Positions 21,226-34,200 of a DNA stretch of 64,000 bases are shown here, one piece after another; position 1 is the first letter of the stretch, and every line of letters starts with the position of its first letter. The stretch lies in assembly GCA_022494885.1 (NCBI GenBank), contig JAGVSM010002822.1:372001-436000 (forward strand). Reading direction: 5' to 3'. This DNA comes from Micrasema longulum (taxonomy: Eukaryota; Arthropoda; Insecta; Trichoptera; Brachycentridae). A model generated the notes under the pieces. That model saw only the letters and a list, made by a program, of their open reading frames with translations. It was not told the DNA's origin and did not search any database. The translations under genes and the position numbers were made by a program.

Positions 21226-22854
21226 TATGCTTCATACAGGGAGTGGGTATAGATTGAGTAAGGATAAAATAGGAAACAAGTTGTTTTAGAGCGGGATTCG
21301 AACCTCGGACCTTTGATCAATGAGTTCAGGATACTTGTTTAATCTGTTAAAACGTGTGTATTTGAATAATTGGCAATAAAATTCCAATAGGTGCTGAGAC
21401 CTTCCATTCGTTCTGCAGAGCAATTTCTATTCTTCGACATACCACATTTTTTAAAAGTAATTCCTATTTTTCTTTAGATGCTCTGGAAGAATATAAATAT
21501 ATCATCACGTGAAAAATTGACATTCTCTGATAACATTTTAACAAACACCAAAATATTTTTCGAACCTCGATTTTCTAAAATACCATCCATCTTTCTTTCT
21601 GGATCCTAGGTTTAATTCCTGGCAAGACTTTAAAGCTCTCGAGGCAATTTTTTACCGTTATTTGTATAATGCCTGAATACTAATCGTCTTGCCTATATAT
21701 TTAAAAGATTAAGATTTTCTGCGATTGACTCCTAATGCAATTTTCTATGCACCACTAGTTACAATAGGAAAATATCGATGTTAATTCTTCAATTAAACAT
21801 TTCCAAATATTTGGTTTTTTCCCTTCATTTATAATATTTGTTAGCCCTTTTTATCATCAATGATGCAAAGGGCCATGCATTTTTTTTATATCACTAGAGT
21901 TATAATATATTTCACAATCCTAGAGATCTGTTTCCATTTCCAGAGAATGTAAACAGGCACATAAGTATTATTGACGTGAAAAATTATAAAATAATATTAT
22001 ATCCTATTTCATTCCTGAATAAATGTTTTTTTACTAGTTTTTTTTACTAAACACGGTAAATAAACAGATTTTTTTTTGTTTTTAAATTAAATTTATTTTA
22101 AATGCATAAGAGTAAAAGCAACTTATTAATTATATGATTAGATTCCGTACAAATAAATATACATAAATACTTAGCTTACAAAATAGTACAATATTTACAT
22201 TTTTATACCAAAAATATGCCTTCAACTCCCTTAAAACACAGAAGTCATTTTACGATAAAGAATGATAACTTTAAAAGTGTTTATTGTGAATAAAATAGTA
22301 TACCATGCACCTATCTTACATAAATAAACCTTTGAATACATATTAATCTAAATTTCACATTACCTGTTGTTTTATTAATTTAATAACAAATAAGACAGAA
22401 AAGACAAGTTATTACATATTATAAAGTCGATGGATTACTATAAAATTAAAATGTGATGTTACATAGTTTTTATGTGCAAATCTACCACTTATTTTTTGAT
22501 CACATGGTTTGATTTTTGCGTATGCGGCATACTTTACTTGTGTGCATAGTATAGATTTTATATATTTACACTTTATTACTAATTTTATCTATTATATTGA
22601 ATTGATGTGTATAGAGAGCTGTGAGTGCCCAGATGCTCAAAATTCCCCGAAATGGTTAAGGTCAAGTCATTGAAAGAGTCAAGAGTTTTATCCGGGATTG
22701 TATGTAACGGAAAGTGCGGTTAGAATTACAAGGCACTGCATTCAACAGACTGTCTTGAGATCAGACGTTTATTTGGTAAAAACCAAATTTTGCCTATACA
22801 TATTTAATGCCTGCAAAGCACCCATTCTCCTTCACGGATGCGAATCGTGGCACA

Positions 22855-23047
22855 CCAACATAAATAATGGTTTCAGCTCTTTAACTTCACAATCATCAAC
22901 AGATGTAAGAATTGAAGGAATATAGATTGTCAAATATGAGCGGAATGGAGAATATTACACAGTCAATGACAGGTCATAAGCCCGTAGATGCCTATACTTC
23001 TATATTACCTTCTCTAAAATGTTTTTAATCTGTTTTGTAATATGTTA
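22855..23047 (+). repeat. Modular repeat, A module
   Basis: GGTTTCAGCTCTTTAACTTC, CAACAGATGTAAGAATTGAA, CAATGACAGGTCATAAGCCC and ATTACCTTCTCTAAAATG, ending TTTGTAATATGTTAA. A partial deletion removes the ACACAGTGTGTAAAGTGGCC part. Confidence 0.75.
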
Positions 23048-23049
23048 AC

Positions 23050-23350
23050 CTTACTAGTGCCTTAAACAACAAACTATAGAGTTTGGAGAATAAGTACCTA
23101 CCTTTGAAGAATATTGGGTTGGTTGTTTAAATTGGTAAGGAGTGTTAAAATTTAACAGACCTAACAACCCTCCGGTGACAACTGTTATCAAGCGGAGGCA
23201 ATACTGCTAACTTTCTTTACAACGCATCAGGTGTTCGTGGTTCTGGATTTTCACGGCTGACAGTTCGTCGACAGATGTCTGAAATATGGGACGCGGGCCT
23301 GACTTCGGCATCTCGTGGATACCATATTATTATGCCCCACCTAGGGAGTG
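23050..23350 (+). mobile_element. LINE C-terminal fragment (CR1/L2-like), copy 2
   Basis: Parallels 20870-21225: GAAGAATATTGGGTTGG, CTCCGGTGACAACTGTTATC, AACGCATCAGGTGTTCG and ACGGCTGACAGTTCG. Many frame breaks. Confidence 0.65.
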
Positions 23351-23359
23351 GACATGTAT

Positions 23360-26300
23360 TAAATACATATAAATAAATAAATAAAATAGATGTTTGTATC
23401 TATTTTTTGAAACATTGCCCAAAACATTAAAATTTAAAAATTCACCGGAAGCTCGTTTTACACGGTTTTTTTACATGGTTTCGAAACGGTCTAACAATAA
23501 AATATGTTTTTTAAAACAATAATTTAAGAATGCGTAATAGGTAACACAATAACACTATTTGTGATTGGAATGCCCATATCGCTATTTTACTGATTTGGCG
23601 CATAAAACATAATATTATGTTAGTTATTGTGAATCATTTTTTTTACAAAGTAACCTACCCAGAATTGTTCATTTTTTAAGGATGCTTTTTTACACGGTAC
23701 TGTGTAAAACGTATCCCCCATGTAAAAAGAGATTTCAGTGTACAATTTTCTTAAATGCCATGACAACCAAAATTTAGATGATGGTTTAGAAAATGTTTAA
23801 TTTTATTGTTGTAATGCCATAACTATTAGAAAATAATACCAACGTGATTTTTTTGTCTGGTTTTGTTTAACCTTTTGGTTCATTTACATTGGTTATGTTA
23901 AAATATAAGGAATTCATAATTTCATTCGTAAATGCACCTAACTACTAGCTTTTTTCAAATAGTGACAAAAGTTTAATGAAATTTCAACAGGACAAAAATA
24001 TTGTTGTTCGCATACATTCCACAATAATAATTTTATAAACATGTTTTAAAAATATTACAACTGCAATTTTAAAATTAGTTAAATACTAATTAATTATCGT
24101 TACGAGTAATGAATATTTTATTATTTTTATTCATCTAATAGGAGTATTAGTATGTACAAACAACGTCAAACATTTATGTACATTTTTTATGAACACATTT
24201 AAGATTATATAAATCGATCATCTTTTAGGTAGTAAAATACTTTCAACATTTTAGTGTTAATTAAAAATATTTTTTATAAGTTGTGTTGTATTCTGTTTTC
24301 AATTGGCACATTTCTAAAAGGTGTTAAATTTTATTAATGTATTATTTACACAAATGAACTACAATGATATTTAAATATTTTTTATAATAAATGAATTATT
24401 TTGCTCTTTCGACAATTTCTCTTTTTTAAAGATCGATTAAATTTTTAATAGTTTCGGGAGGCATGATGTCCCTATTTCCTCACATATGCAAAGTGTGTGA
24501 AAATAAAAGTAATAAGATATTTTTTTTTGTACAACATTTTGGAAAAGAACCTAAATTATATTGTTATGGTATTCGTTACAATCAATATAGTGTGAAATTT
24601 CCGCAAACAAAGTTTTGTAAAATTTACATTGAAAATAAACGTAAAAATGGCATTTTTCAATAAAAAAATATAAAAGTGCCATCTATAAATAATTAGTTAT
24701 AATTATATTAAAATATAATTATATTTTCGTTTAGAATGGAGTGTCTATAGTAATTTGTTGAAATTTTCATTTTTAATAAACAATTGCTGCAAGACATTGC
24801 ATAAATAAATAAGTTTTTTTTTTCACTTTCACAATATGATTTTTATTTTCAATTTAATTCTTAATCTTAATCATCAGGTCATATTTTGTGGACCTTAGAT
24901 AGCGGCACAGGACAGACCTGAGTGGCAAAGGAGATGCAGAGCTTTGTTGCAAACCAATCCAAAGAATTAAAACCAAAATGAGAGAATAATAATACGGTGC
25001 AATTATAAATGGGCATTTAGGTTATAAAAAAGGAGTAGCAGTAACAGTTATAATTTCACAAATTAAACTTTTTCATGAAATGGTTTTAAAATAACTGTTA
25101 AACGTGGGTAAAAAATCTGGTAGAAGGAACTGCAGAAACAGTATCATAAAAATGAATCAAATGATTACTTGGAACGGTGAACAAATCAAGATAGGTAGGA
25201 CTGTTTCTAAAATAACAGTTTAGTGCAGTGTGAGTTAAAAATAATGTTCTGACTGTTTTTTCTTTACGGTAATATTTTTTTTTGTGAAACTGTTCAGCTT
25301 CGGAAGAATTATTTCAAAACACCAGTTTATTTTTTCTTAAATAACACAAGTGCATACACAGTGCTGCGTGTTGTACAGATGGTGATATGAAATAGATATT
25401 TATTTTATTATAATTTTTATTTTAAAATAATATGTATGCTTCCACTTTCCATTATTTCATATCCCAACTCAACACAGAGCTTTTGGTCTCATGGGTTTGG
25501 GATACGTTACTATTTTATGTAATATATGTAGGTACGGCACTATTAATGTGTTAGTGCCTGTCGGCGAACCGAGTAAACGTACAAATTTAATTTATTTTAG
25601 TATGTACACCAGAATACTTTATTTGAAAACTTTCTGGCACGTACACATTGGCAAAGGCTATTCAAGATTTGAATGGACTGTATATTTGTGATAAATAAAC
25701 AAAAAATGGTTTAAGGTATGTCGGTAGGATTGATATTTAATTTTTATGGACAGTTGGAATAAGTTAATAATACTTTCACACAAGTTATTGATGAAAAAAA
25801 TATAATACACTCCCACTTATGTATTTTTGACTAATTAGCGCTTTCATTGTCTCAATGGGTTTTTTTAGACTAGTGAATACAAGCCAATAGTGAGATGATT
25901 GGACAATTAAACAAATTAAGGTATTAAAAGCAAACATGGAAATCTCCACCGAAAACGGAAAATTAGTTATTGATGCCAAAATAAACCATACATAAAAAAC
26001 CTACCTAGGTACCTAAATAATAGCGTGATTCAAAACCGTCTCTTAATCTTGCAAAACCAGATTTCAAATGTATTACTTGACACCGCAAACTTAGCATTCT
26101 TCATTGAGTGCGTGAAGCGTAATTAGAAATCTCACAATTCTTTTTCCAAAGTTTCTCGCAAATATCTCAGTCACTCCTTCAATTGAGATTTCTAATACCC
26201 TCAAATTTATTATTACTTTTACATTGAATTTTAGTTTAAAGTTGCATCAAGCGCAAGTTTACTTACAAACACTAGTGCAAACGAGATGTAAATTAGAATA

Positions 26301-26495
26301 GTTTTAATGTATCTATGTCGAAAATATATATTTAAAGGTATTAATAACCATTGTGAATTAGAATAGTCATTTTATGGGTGTTATCCTATTTGTTGAGATT
26401 TATTCTCATTAATGACAAAATGCGTTTTCAAATCACAAATTACGAAAACAATACATGAGTTTCAAATTTTAAACAAAAATATCATTTACTTGAAC
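23360..26495. other. AT-rich intergenic, no gene seen
   Basis: Apart from the LINE scrap at 24885 and the ACCGACAGGCACTAACAC-type motif (inverse) near 25543-25566, nothing is recognisable. Open frames of 60-66 codons have the composition of noise. Confidence 0.5.
24885..24970 (+). mobile_element. LINE ORF2 C-terminal scrap
   Basis: One frame reads AQDRPEWQRRCRALLQTNPK then N and a stop, resembling the last residues of CR1-like ORF2 proteins. Only about 85 bp; the flanks are not recognisable. Confidence 0.45.
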
Positions 26496-26499
26496 CAAT

Positions 26500-27293
26500 A
26501 GAATTAAGAATAGTCTAAAAACCGCATACGCACATCAAACAAAAGGCGACCAAACTACTCATAAATTAGTAGGTTTACGTTATGACCCACTAGTTTCTTT
26601 GTAGACGTCGCTCAGTACGCAACTCCCGATTTGAATTCAACTATGTCTTGTTGTGTCCTTTTAAAGTGTAGAAATACAGCTATGATCATAAAAAAACAGG
26701 ATGGTAACACATTTCATGTGTAATTAGCAAATGAATGTGTAAGTAGCAAATGCATTACTTGAAAATTGAATATTTTTTTCATCCGTCAGATTGTCGAAGA
26801 AACAAAATGGAAATTTCGTTAGACTTGCTAGGGTAGTAAATTTTTTTACCCTACTTTGCTCATTTAATGCAAGAACTAATGAAAATTAGACCTCGGATTA
26901 AACAACGCCGTGGGAGACATTTGAAAGACATTATCTTTAAAACATCAAATATTATTTAACATGATATAAAAATGTCCGTTTTATGTAAAATATTTTTTTT
27001 TTTATATTTTAAGTTCAAAGTTCATAAATTCAATTACTTTTATTAAATGACTCTTTATTTATCTACTCTGTTGTGTCAATCAATGTTTCTGCGTGCAATA
27101 AAATTTTAGAGAAATTAAGAGATTGATTTTTTTTACCTTACATTTGTGTTATGATTTTTTTTTCTCATCTAGCAACATAACGTGGCGACATCACGAATGC
27201 GCGTGGCGAAAGTAGGCCATAGTGGTGGGATTATTGGACACAGTCTGATGTATTCAAATATGATTCTACACTCCTTCTGGACTATTCTTAATT
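26500..27293 (+). mobile_element. Non-autonomous P-like element with THAP start, copy 1
   Basis: About 795 bp, bounded by TAGAATTAAGAATAGTC on the left and GACTATTCTTAATTTAA on the right. It aligns along its length with 46473-47233. The inner part includes the THAP-like ORF at 26643 and a right region with GATGTATTCAAATATGATTC. Confidence 0.8.
26643..26723 (+). pseudogene. Truncated THAP-domain start in element copy 1
   Basis: 26 codons, MSCCVLLKCRNTAMIIKK then QDGNTFHV and stop. The C-x2-4-C and TFH spacing match the first zinc ligands and FxHxFP area of a THAP finger, the DNA-binding domain of P-element transposases. The rest of the domain is missing. Confidence 0.65.
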
Positions 27294-27628
27294 TAATGCT
27301 TGAACCTTTGGAAACGTAGTTTAATTGTTAAAATATTGTTCATTACCTAATTCAAACCAAATAAACCTTAAATGAACTTATGTTATTGTACTTTATATGC
27401 TATGTGAAAGGTATACTATGTTATAGGTTTTTACAAAATGACGCTTTTGCATTTAAATAAATCTGAATAAATATTTTGTAACGTATTTAGTTGATATACA
27501 TAAAACTAAGAAAATCTGTTGAAATGTTTTGCCGGAACGCCCGCCATTCTGTAAAGAAGCAACCGTTTCTTAGTTGGACGTCCATTTTTACTTTACAATA
27601 AGTTATATAGAATACTGATTTTAATTAC

Positions 27629-27634
27629 TTTATT
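27629..27634 (-). terminator. Candidate poly(A) signal for the gene ending at 27739
   Basis: AATAAA on the minus strand, about 105 nt past the stop at 27739. A candidate by position only. Confidence 0.4.
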
Positions 27635-27738
27635 AGATAATTCTATCACAAACACACAATAATTACAAACTCATTTGAAACGTTCCATTTGACGCAGGTA
27701 ATTTAAAAGTACGCGCCATGAAAATTCATAGACTATGT

Positions 27739-28214
27739 TCATTTCTTCGGTCTCACGTCAGGCGCAATGGCGGACACGGCAATGATGGCGTTCCGTTTAC
27801 TGCCATTTAAAGCACCTTGGACTCTTCTATAAGTGAACTTTGTAGTTCTTGTGCTTTTCGGTTTCTCTGTTGTGGCATGTTCCCTAATATCCCCCTTCCA
27901 CCGTTCTTTCCTCCACCCGGATACACCTGCAAGAAGTTCAATTTCTTCGAAGGTCGGCCATCTTTCTCTCCCTTCGTCTATGGTGAAATCCCAGCTTGGT
28001 TTTACTTTTGCTCTATGGTTGGACATCTCGGGTAGGGTCTTGAGAAATATGTCGTAGCTTGTCTGGTATTTAGTTGTCTCTTGTAAGTCTTCCGCTAGGT
28101 TCTGGATGTCTGGATTGTGGTGTTTGTGATGATGATGACTATGTATATGATGTCTGGAACTTTTTCTCGGTGGAGAGTGATGAGGAGTGTCGTCATCAAA
28201 GGCTAGCCCCAGAT
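27739..28214 (-). CDS. Terminal exon of the unrecognised gene
   Basis: 476 nt, open throughout on the minus strand with TTTCAG just upstream. Begins in phase 1 with LGLAFDDDTPHHSPPRKSS, His-rich tract, then DIQNLAEDLQETTKYQTSYD, VKPSWDFTIDEGRERWPTFE, GVSGWRKERWKGDIREHATT, TKFTYRRVQGALNGSKRNAI and a TGA/TAA-type stop at 27739. Base use is far less AT-rich than the surroundings, which supports real coding. Confidence 0.72.
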
Positions 28215-31200
28215 CTGAAACAATTAAGTTTTGTTATCAATAAAAATCTGTAAAAACTGTAGTTTTATCGGGTTCGTTAAAGGCATTTCAATTTTATCTT
28301 CTACTATATCTACTACCTGTATCTAATAAATTTTTGGTTGTGAAATTTTATTTAAAAATATAAATGGAGAGAGAAACAGAATAAGAGAAAAGGTGAATAG
28401 GGATAAAAATATACCACGCCTTCTTCCTTTTATGTATTTTTAATTAATTTAAAAAGTTTTTTTTCATACTATTCAATATTTCCCCTACTCCTGTATCCAT
28501 AATAAATACGAATGTGAAATCTGTAATTGGTTTTATTTTAAAATGATTTTTTATACCATGGATTTATTAAAAGGCTTTAATTTCAGATACAAATTAATAA
28601 TATTGGTAGGTCGTAGATAAAAATAAAAATTTTATAATATCTAGTATGGACGATAAATGATACATAAATTTACAAAAAAAAAATTTAAAGCATTTTTAAA
28701 AACATTTTCTAAATGGAAATAACTTAAATGCAGCCCTGGTTCAAATAAACAAATTGAGTAAATATGGGTACGTCTTCGTGTCACTACTTCTAAAAATATT
28801 TTACTCTATAGGGCGTTTAATACGTCAATACGTTGGGCATGAGTTAAGCGTCATCATTTTTGAGGAAATCGTAGTATGGAGCTAAAATCTCATTTGTTTA
28901 ACTGACATTGACCGAAAGTTTAAATAAAGCATCTTCTTGCGTGCTTAAAGAGTTATAAGCATTATTTGTATAAAGGATTTCAAGCGAGCACAATATCAAA
29001 CCCTAATAAAATCGCACCAATTTCTTTATCTTTTCTTAGCTCCACTTTCTTACATTGCTGTCGTCAAAGTTCATTTTTCTTCTTCGGTTGATGTAAGTAT
29101 AAATATATGATATTTATTCTGTTAATTAACTTAAGGTCTTCCCGGAATTAATTTATGTACGGCTCTCTATACAAGGATTCCGAATTGTTACAGAACATAT
29201 CCTTAGTTATGTCACCCGTCTGGTTCCACAGAAGAACAAGGCAAACGTTAATTATTAATACGGCCTTCTGCCTGCCAAAAGAGCGTAAATAATAAATCAA
29301 GGGAACGTAAACTCGCCCCATCTAATTGTACCACTACGGTTGATATAAAGGTACACATTATTATTTATTGGGTAAGTTGTGTCCGTTTTTCACCAAATGA
29401 GGAACAAGAGGACACAAGGAAAAAATTCAACAAACTAGTCAATAATGTATTCTCCTTCATTATTTTACAACAAATTAGTCAATAATGTATTCTCCTTCAT
29501 TATTTTACAACAAATTAGTCAAAAGTATATTCTGCTTCATTATTTAACAACGAATTAGTCAATAATGTATTCTTCCTCATTATTTTACAAGAAATTAGTC
29601 AATAATATATTTTCCTTCATTATTTTACAACAAATTAGTCAATAATGCATTCTCATTCAATATTTTGCAACTAATTAGCCAATAATTCATAGTATTTTCA
29701 CTATGCAGCTTTGACACCTTTATCCCCTCGATTGAACATAAACAGGAGTGTCGATAATGCTCACTTTCATCTTCTTGACAATTCATTTTGAAGGCTTGTA
29801 ATCAAATTAAATCACAAATGTAACGTATAAGCAAAAACACCTTGTGGAGCAGAAATTTTTCCTTCGAATGACGCATAACTTTTACTACTTTGTTTTACTT
29901 TTGGTACTCATTTTGAAAAAATACGGACAAAACTTATATGTTAACACCTGATATAAAATATAACCATTAATCTACGTATACCATAAATTGGATCGTTTTT
30001 ACAAATGAAACGATATACCTATCACTTTTGTTTTTCACGATAGACAAGTATCACCAATTATTTATTTATATACAGAATATTGATAGTTCTATATTTTTAT
30101 ACATGCATTTATTCCACATAACATACATATGTAGATAGTAAAATTAAAAAAAACAAAAAAAAACCTTTTATTTTATAAAAGTAAAAAAAAAAAACAGCAA
30201 TTGGAAATAGGAGGAGGGTGTACAAAATGACATAGATCATAAAAAAAAATAATTTGGATTTATAATTTACTTTACCTCACAAAAGTCAACTAATGGAAGA
30301 GTTGAGGAAATGTGGATGTTCGAAAATGGGAAGAACGGTGAATGTTACACAGTGTGTAAATTATTGTTCAATATTTCAAAATAGAACTGAAGTAAAGTTT
30401 TGCCTAGTAGGTGATTTGGTTCAGCGGGATGAATCTCACCCACATAATAAAGGTTTCAGCTCCTTTACTTCACAAAAGTCAACAGATGGAAGAGTTGAGG
30501 AAATGTGGATGTTCAAACATCGGCAGAATGGTGAATGTTACACAGTGTGTAAAGTGGCCACTTAAACCAGCCAATGACAGGTCATAAGCCCTGTAAATGC
30601 CCAGACTTCCATATTCCCTTCTCAAAAATGTTTTCCTTCTCTGTTGAAATAAATTTAAATACAAAAATTGACTGCTTTAAAAAAATTTGAATTATCTACA
30701 TTTCCTTTCTAGGGGCCGCGGCCGTTGCCGTAAGTTTATCTAATATTGGAAAGTGTGTCATATCAATACTCGATTTCACGCGAATTCAAATATGACCGAG
30801 AGTTTGATTTAGGAGCTATAGCTACTATGTAATTTTATCCTCCCCCCCTGTATCGTTATGTACACCTTTCCCCTACAGGTTTCAGACTGAATAAATAGTA
30901 AAATTTAAAGGATTTATTCTACCAAAATGACATTACAAATAAAAAAACACATTTAAGCCGTTATATTGGTGCAATATATCTGACCAGGAACCTTTGAGCA
31001 ATGATTAGTTATTACTAAGGTATAATACTCTCCAAAGTAAGAATTTGCGTTTCAAACAGATTTTCACTAATGTGAAAGATGTAGATTTCCAATGTGATAA
31101 TGTTCAGCTGCCGCACCGCTCTTCCAATACAAACCAGAGACAGGTTTGTTCTTGAAGCCTAATTGTCTATTCCATTTCAGTAATCAAAAACCGTTTGGAT

Positions 31201-34200
31201 GCTTTTTTAAATGAAAAAAAGAAGGCAGACGATAAGCAGTAGACGAGATATAGGCGCATCAGCAAAAGCTGCCTACGAATAAAAATAAGAGATTTTTTAA
31301 AAAACACATCATTATATTTTAAAAAATCACACACTGTTGATACTGTGTTCAAGTTTAAAAATGATATTTTCCTGTCACAATTATTTCATACTATATTTCA
31401 GCATCAAAGCAGTTAGTTTAAAAAGAAAATATTTTCTAAGCACGTAGAAACATTTCGCTAAGTGGGAAGTGCATCACGAGTGAAATAAAAAATTCTGAAC
31501 TAACGGTTCTTATCCGAGAGTACTGAGCTTTCAGGAAACCCCTTGGTAATATTTAAAAATAAAAATAAGGAACCCATAACTCTTAACTACTTTAAACTGG
31601 CAACAAGCTCGAAGCAAAATTGTAGGAGTAAATTTAAAAAACTTTTAAATGTCCGAGAAATGTTTCCAGGAATTTTTCACGTACTTTCTGACGGTAAATG
31701 AACATTTCATTTTGAAGTAAATTACACTGAGGTAGAAAGTTAGGTGTCCGCATTGCGATTTTGCAGTTAAAGGGATTCGCTGTGACAGAGAAGTTTGATG
31801 AATAGGTATTAGAACATTGTTTTTCTGTCACTCTCTCGCTCAATATTGTGTGAAAACGACAACTACACGTCAGACTGATTATGCCTAGCTAAAATTGAGG
31901 TTGCGTTGTTAGCTTTCCGCCCCCTAAAACTGAACCGATTTTGTTTTTTTTTAGAAAGCTTATTAAAATGAAATTTTCGGTGTTGGCGCCTTTTCCGTTT
32001 TTGAAATTATTTATCAAATTCGAATTTGACCACATAACCGAGTATCGCACGCACCATCAGGCATGGAAGAAACATTCACATTCTATCACTTCTTAATATT
32101 TTAAATAATCCCACTTCGCCTGTTTATCTGAGAGAGCTCATCCAACCTCTTTCAAAACACGGACTATCTATTCGTTCTAGTAACGAGAGAACCCTTTTAA
32201 TACCCTGTCATCGCTCTTATTTTCTTGCCTCCTCTTTCACAGTAGTAGCCGCTCGATTGTGGAATAATCTCCCCTCTGAAGTTAGAGACGCCCCTTCTTT
32301 ATTTACATTTAGGTCAAGATTGAAATGTCACTATCAAAATATTAAAATTTTTCCTGTATTCTTTCTTTTCCATCCCTTTTCCTCTCTTCGTTGTATAGTG
32401 TTAATTTTTAATTCTTTAATTAGTCTTTGTTTTTAATTTTTGTATAAAATTGTACGATTCAATATGCATGTCCATGTATTTATAATTTTCTCAAACTGAA
32501 CGGTTTGGCTAGGTAGGATGTAATTCCCTTAAGGCAATATGCCCACCCTTATATGTATATATATTGTATATGTATATAAAGTGTCAAATAAATAAATATA
32601 TAATTCCGTACGAAAGAAAACGGCAAATAAAATTTAGCGCTTTTCTGGGTTTTTGGATGGTCCTAGCTCCCGTAAGAAACAATTGAAAAAATATCAAAAC
32701 GATAGATCATAGAATTAAGAGACTATTCTTAATTCTTTGTGATAGACACGCTAATGGTAAATATCTATACGGTGTAAAAAAAGGCCATACTGCCATAATC
32801 CAGGAAGAAAATAAGGGAATACGTTTGTAAGAATAAAATTCACACCGCGTTTCCTATTAACGCGTTTGATTATCACTATCATCTCATAATCTCAAGTTCA
32901 TTTCCCATTGATCCATTAATTACGAAAGTTCCGTATGTAACTAAAAAAAGCGTTCGCATTCTGTACATCATATCGAAGCTTTACTGACAGACTGCATTGA
33001 GTCATAAAACAAGTTCTGAGATAATCGCACTTAAAGCTTTCTTATTCTTTCAACCCATTATTTCTCCCGCAATTTTCTATTTTTTTTTCTAAAGCTTTGA
33101 AAGAGTAATTGAACGTAATTATGCAGAAAGCAGCCAGCAATAGAAAAGTAAAACTCTATATTATCTAATAGTACATATGTGAAAAATCAAATCTACACAA
33201 CAGTTGGAATGTTCTTTTTTATTCATTTATACTATTACAATTTTGTACTATTTTTTTTATACATAATAATGTTCTCTCACTAGGTGTCCCGTGCCGAGGG
33301 AAACATTTTACAATAAGTACAACGAAACATGCCTTAAATTAGTTATTTAACATAATAAGAAAATAAAAACGTATTTAATCTAATTATTCAATTATCATCG
33401 TAATCATAATTAACAAAATAAACTAAAATATTAATAAAAAACATAATAAATTCATATAAACTTGCAGACAAAATAATCAGGAAACACTTTTTTATCTATT
33501 TGGCTTGATCCACTCATCGATCCGTGCGCAACCCACCTCCACTAACTTTTTCACCTCCACTAAATTTCTTAATAGCTATATTAAATTGAGAGTACTCACT
33601 AATTGTCTTATGGACAATGGAAGTAGATTGTACACTTTAACCGAGTAGTAGGCCAATCCTCTTTGACCGAAAGTTGTATTGATTTTTAGCTGTTTTTGCA
33701 AACTTTAAAAATGATAAACAATCAATACGTTAGTTTTTTTTGACTTTACAAACAATAATCTTATTATGTTGATGGCCTAGTTGTACCAAAATTTAAAAGT
33801 AAATATGGACAACGTACGTTGGATTATATTGTTCCAGAGATATTTAATTTGTTGCCACTTGACATGAAAACATGTCATAATAAAAATAAAATTATGTTTT
33901 TATTACGTAAGTGGTTAGTAGACGGAACATTCCTATTTTGATTTATTATTTATGTAAAACGTTTTTTTTAAAAATTATTTTTGATATTATCTTAGGTTAA
34001 CCTTTTCTTTTATTTCTTTCTTCTCTCATTAATTTTTTTTAGATCTTAATTGTATTATTTACTTTTAATTTTCTTTTTATTGTTATTTTTTTTCTGTAGA
34101 TATGAATTGAAATTCTCGATTTACTTTGTTTAATTTATTTTTTTATCTTGTTTTAATTGCGTTTATGAGCACAGACTATTTATATATGTGTTTATTTATT

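Noticed and set aside
24463..24663. 66-codon ORF with Cys residues (CKVCENK)
   Set aside because: A single CxxC is not enough for a zinc finger; composition matches the AT-rich surroundings.
27817..28057. Plus-strand ORFs over 27.8-28.05 kb
   Set aside because: Shadows of the minus-strand terminal exon at 27739-28214.
29431..29695. CRISPR-like array
   Set aside because: There are no unique spacers; the whole 40-bp unit is repeated in tandem, and the genome is eukaryotic.
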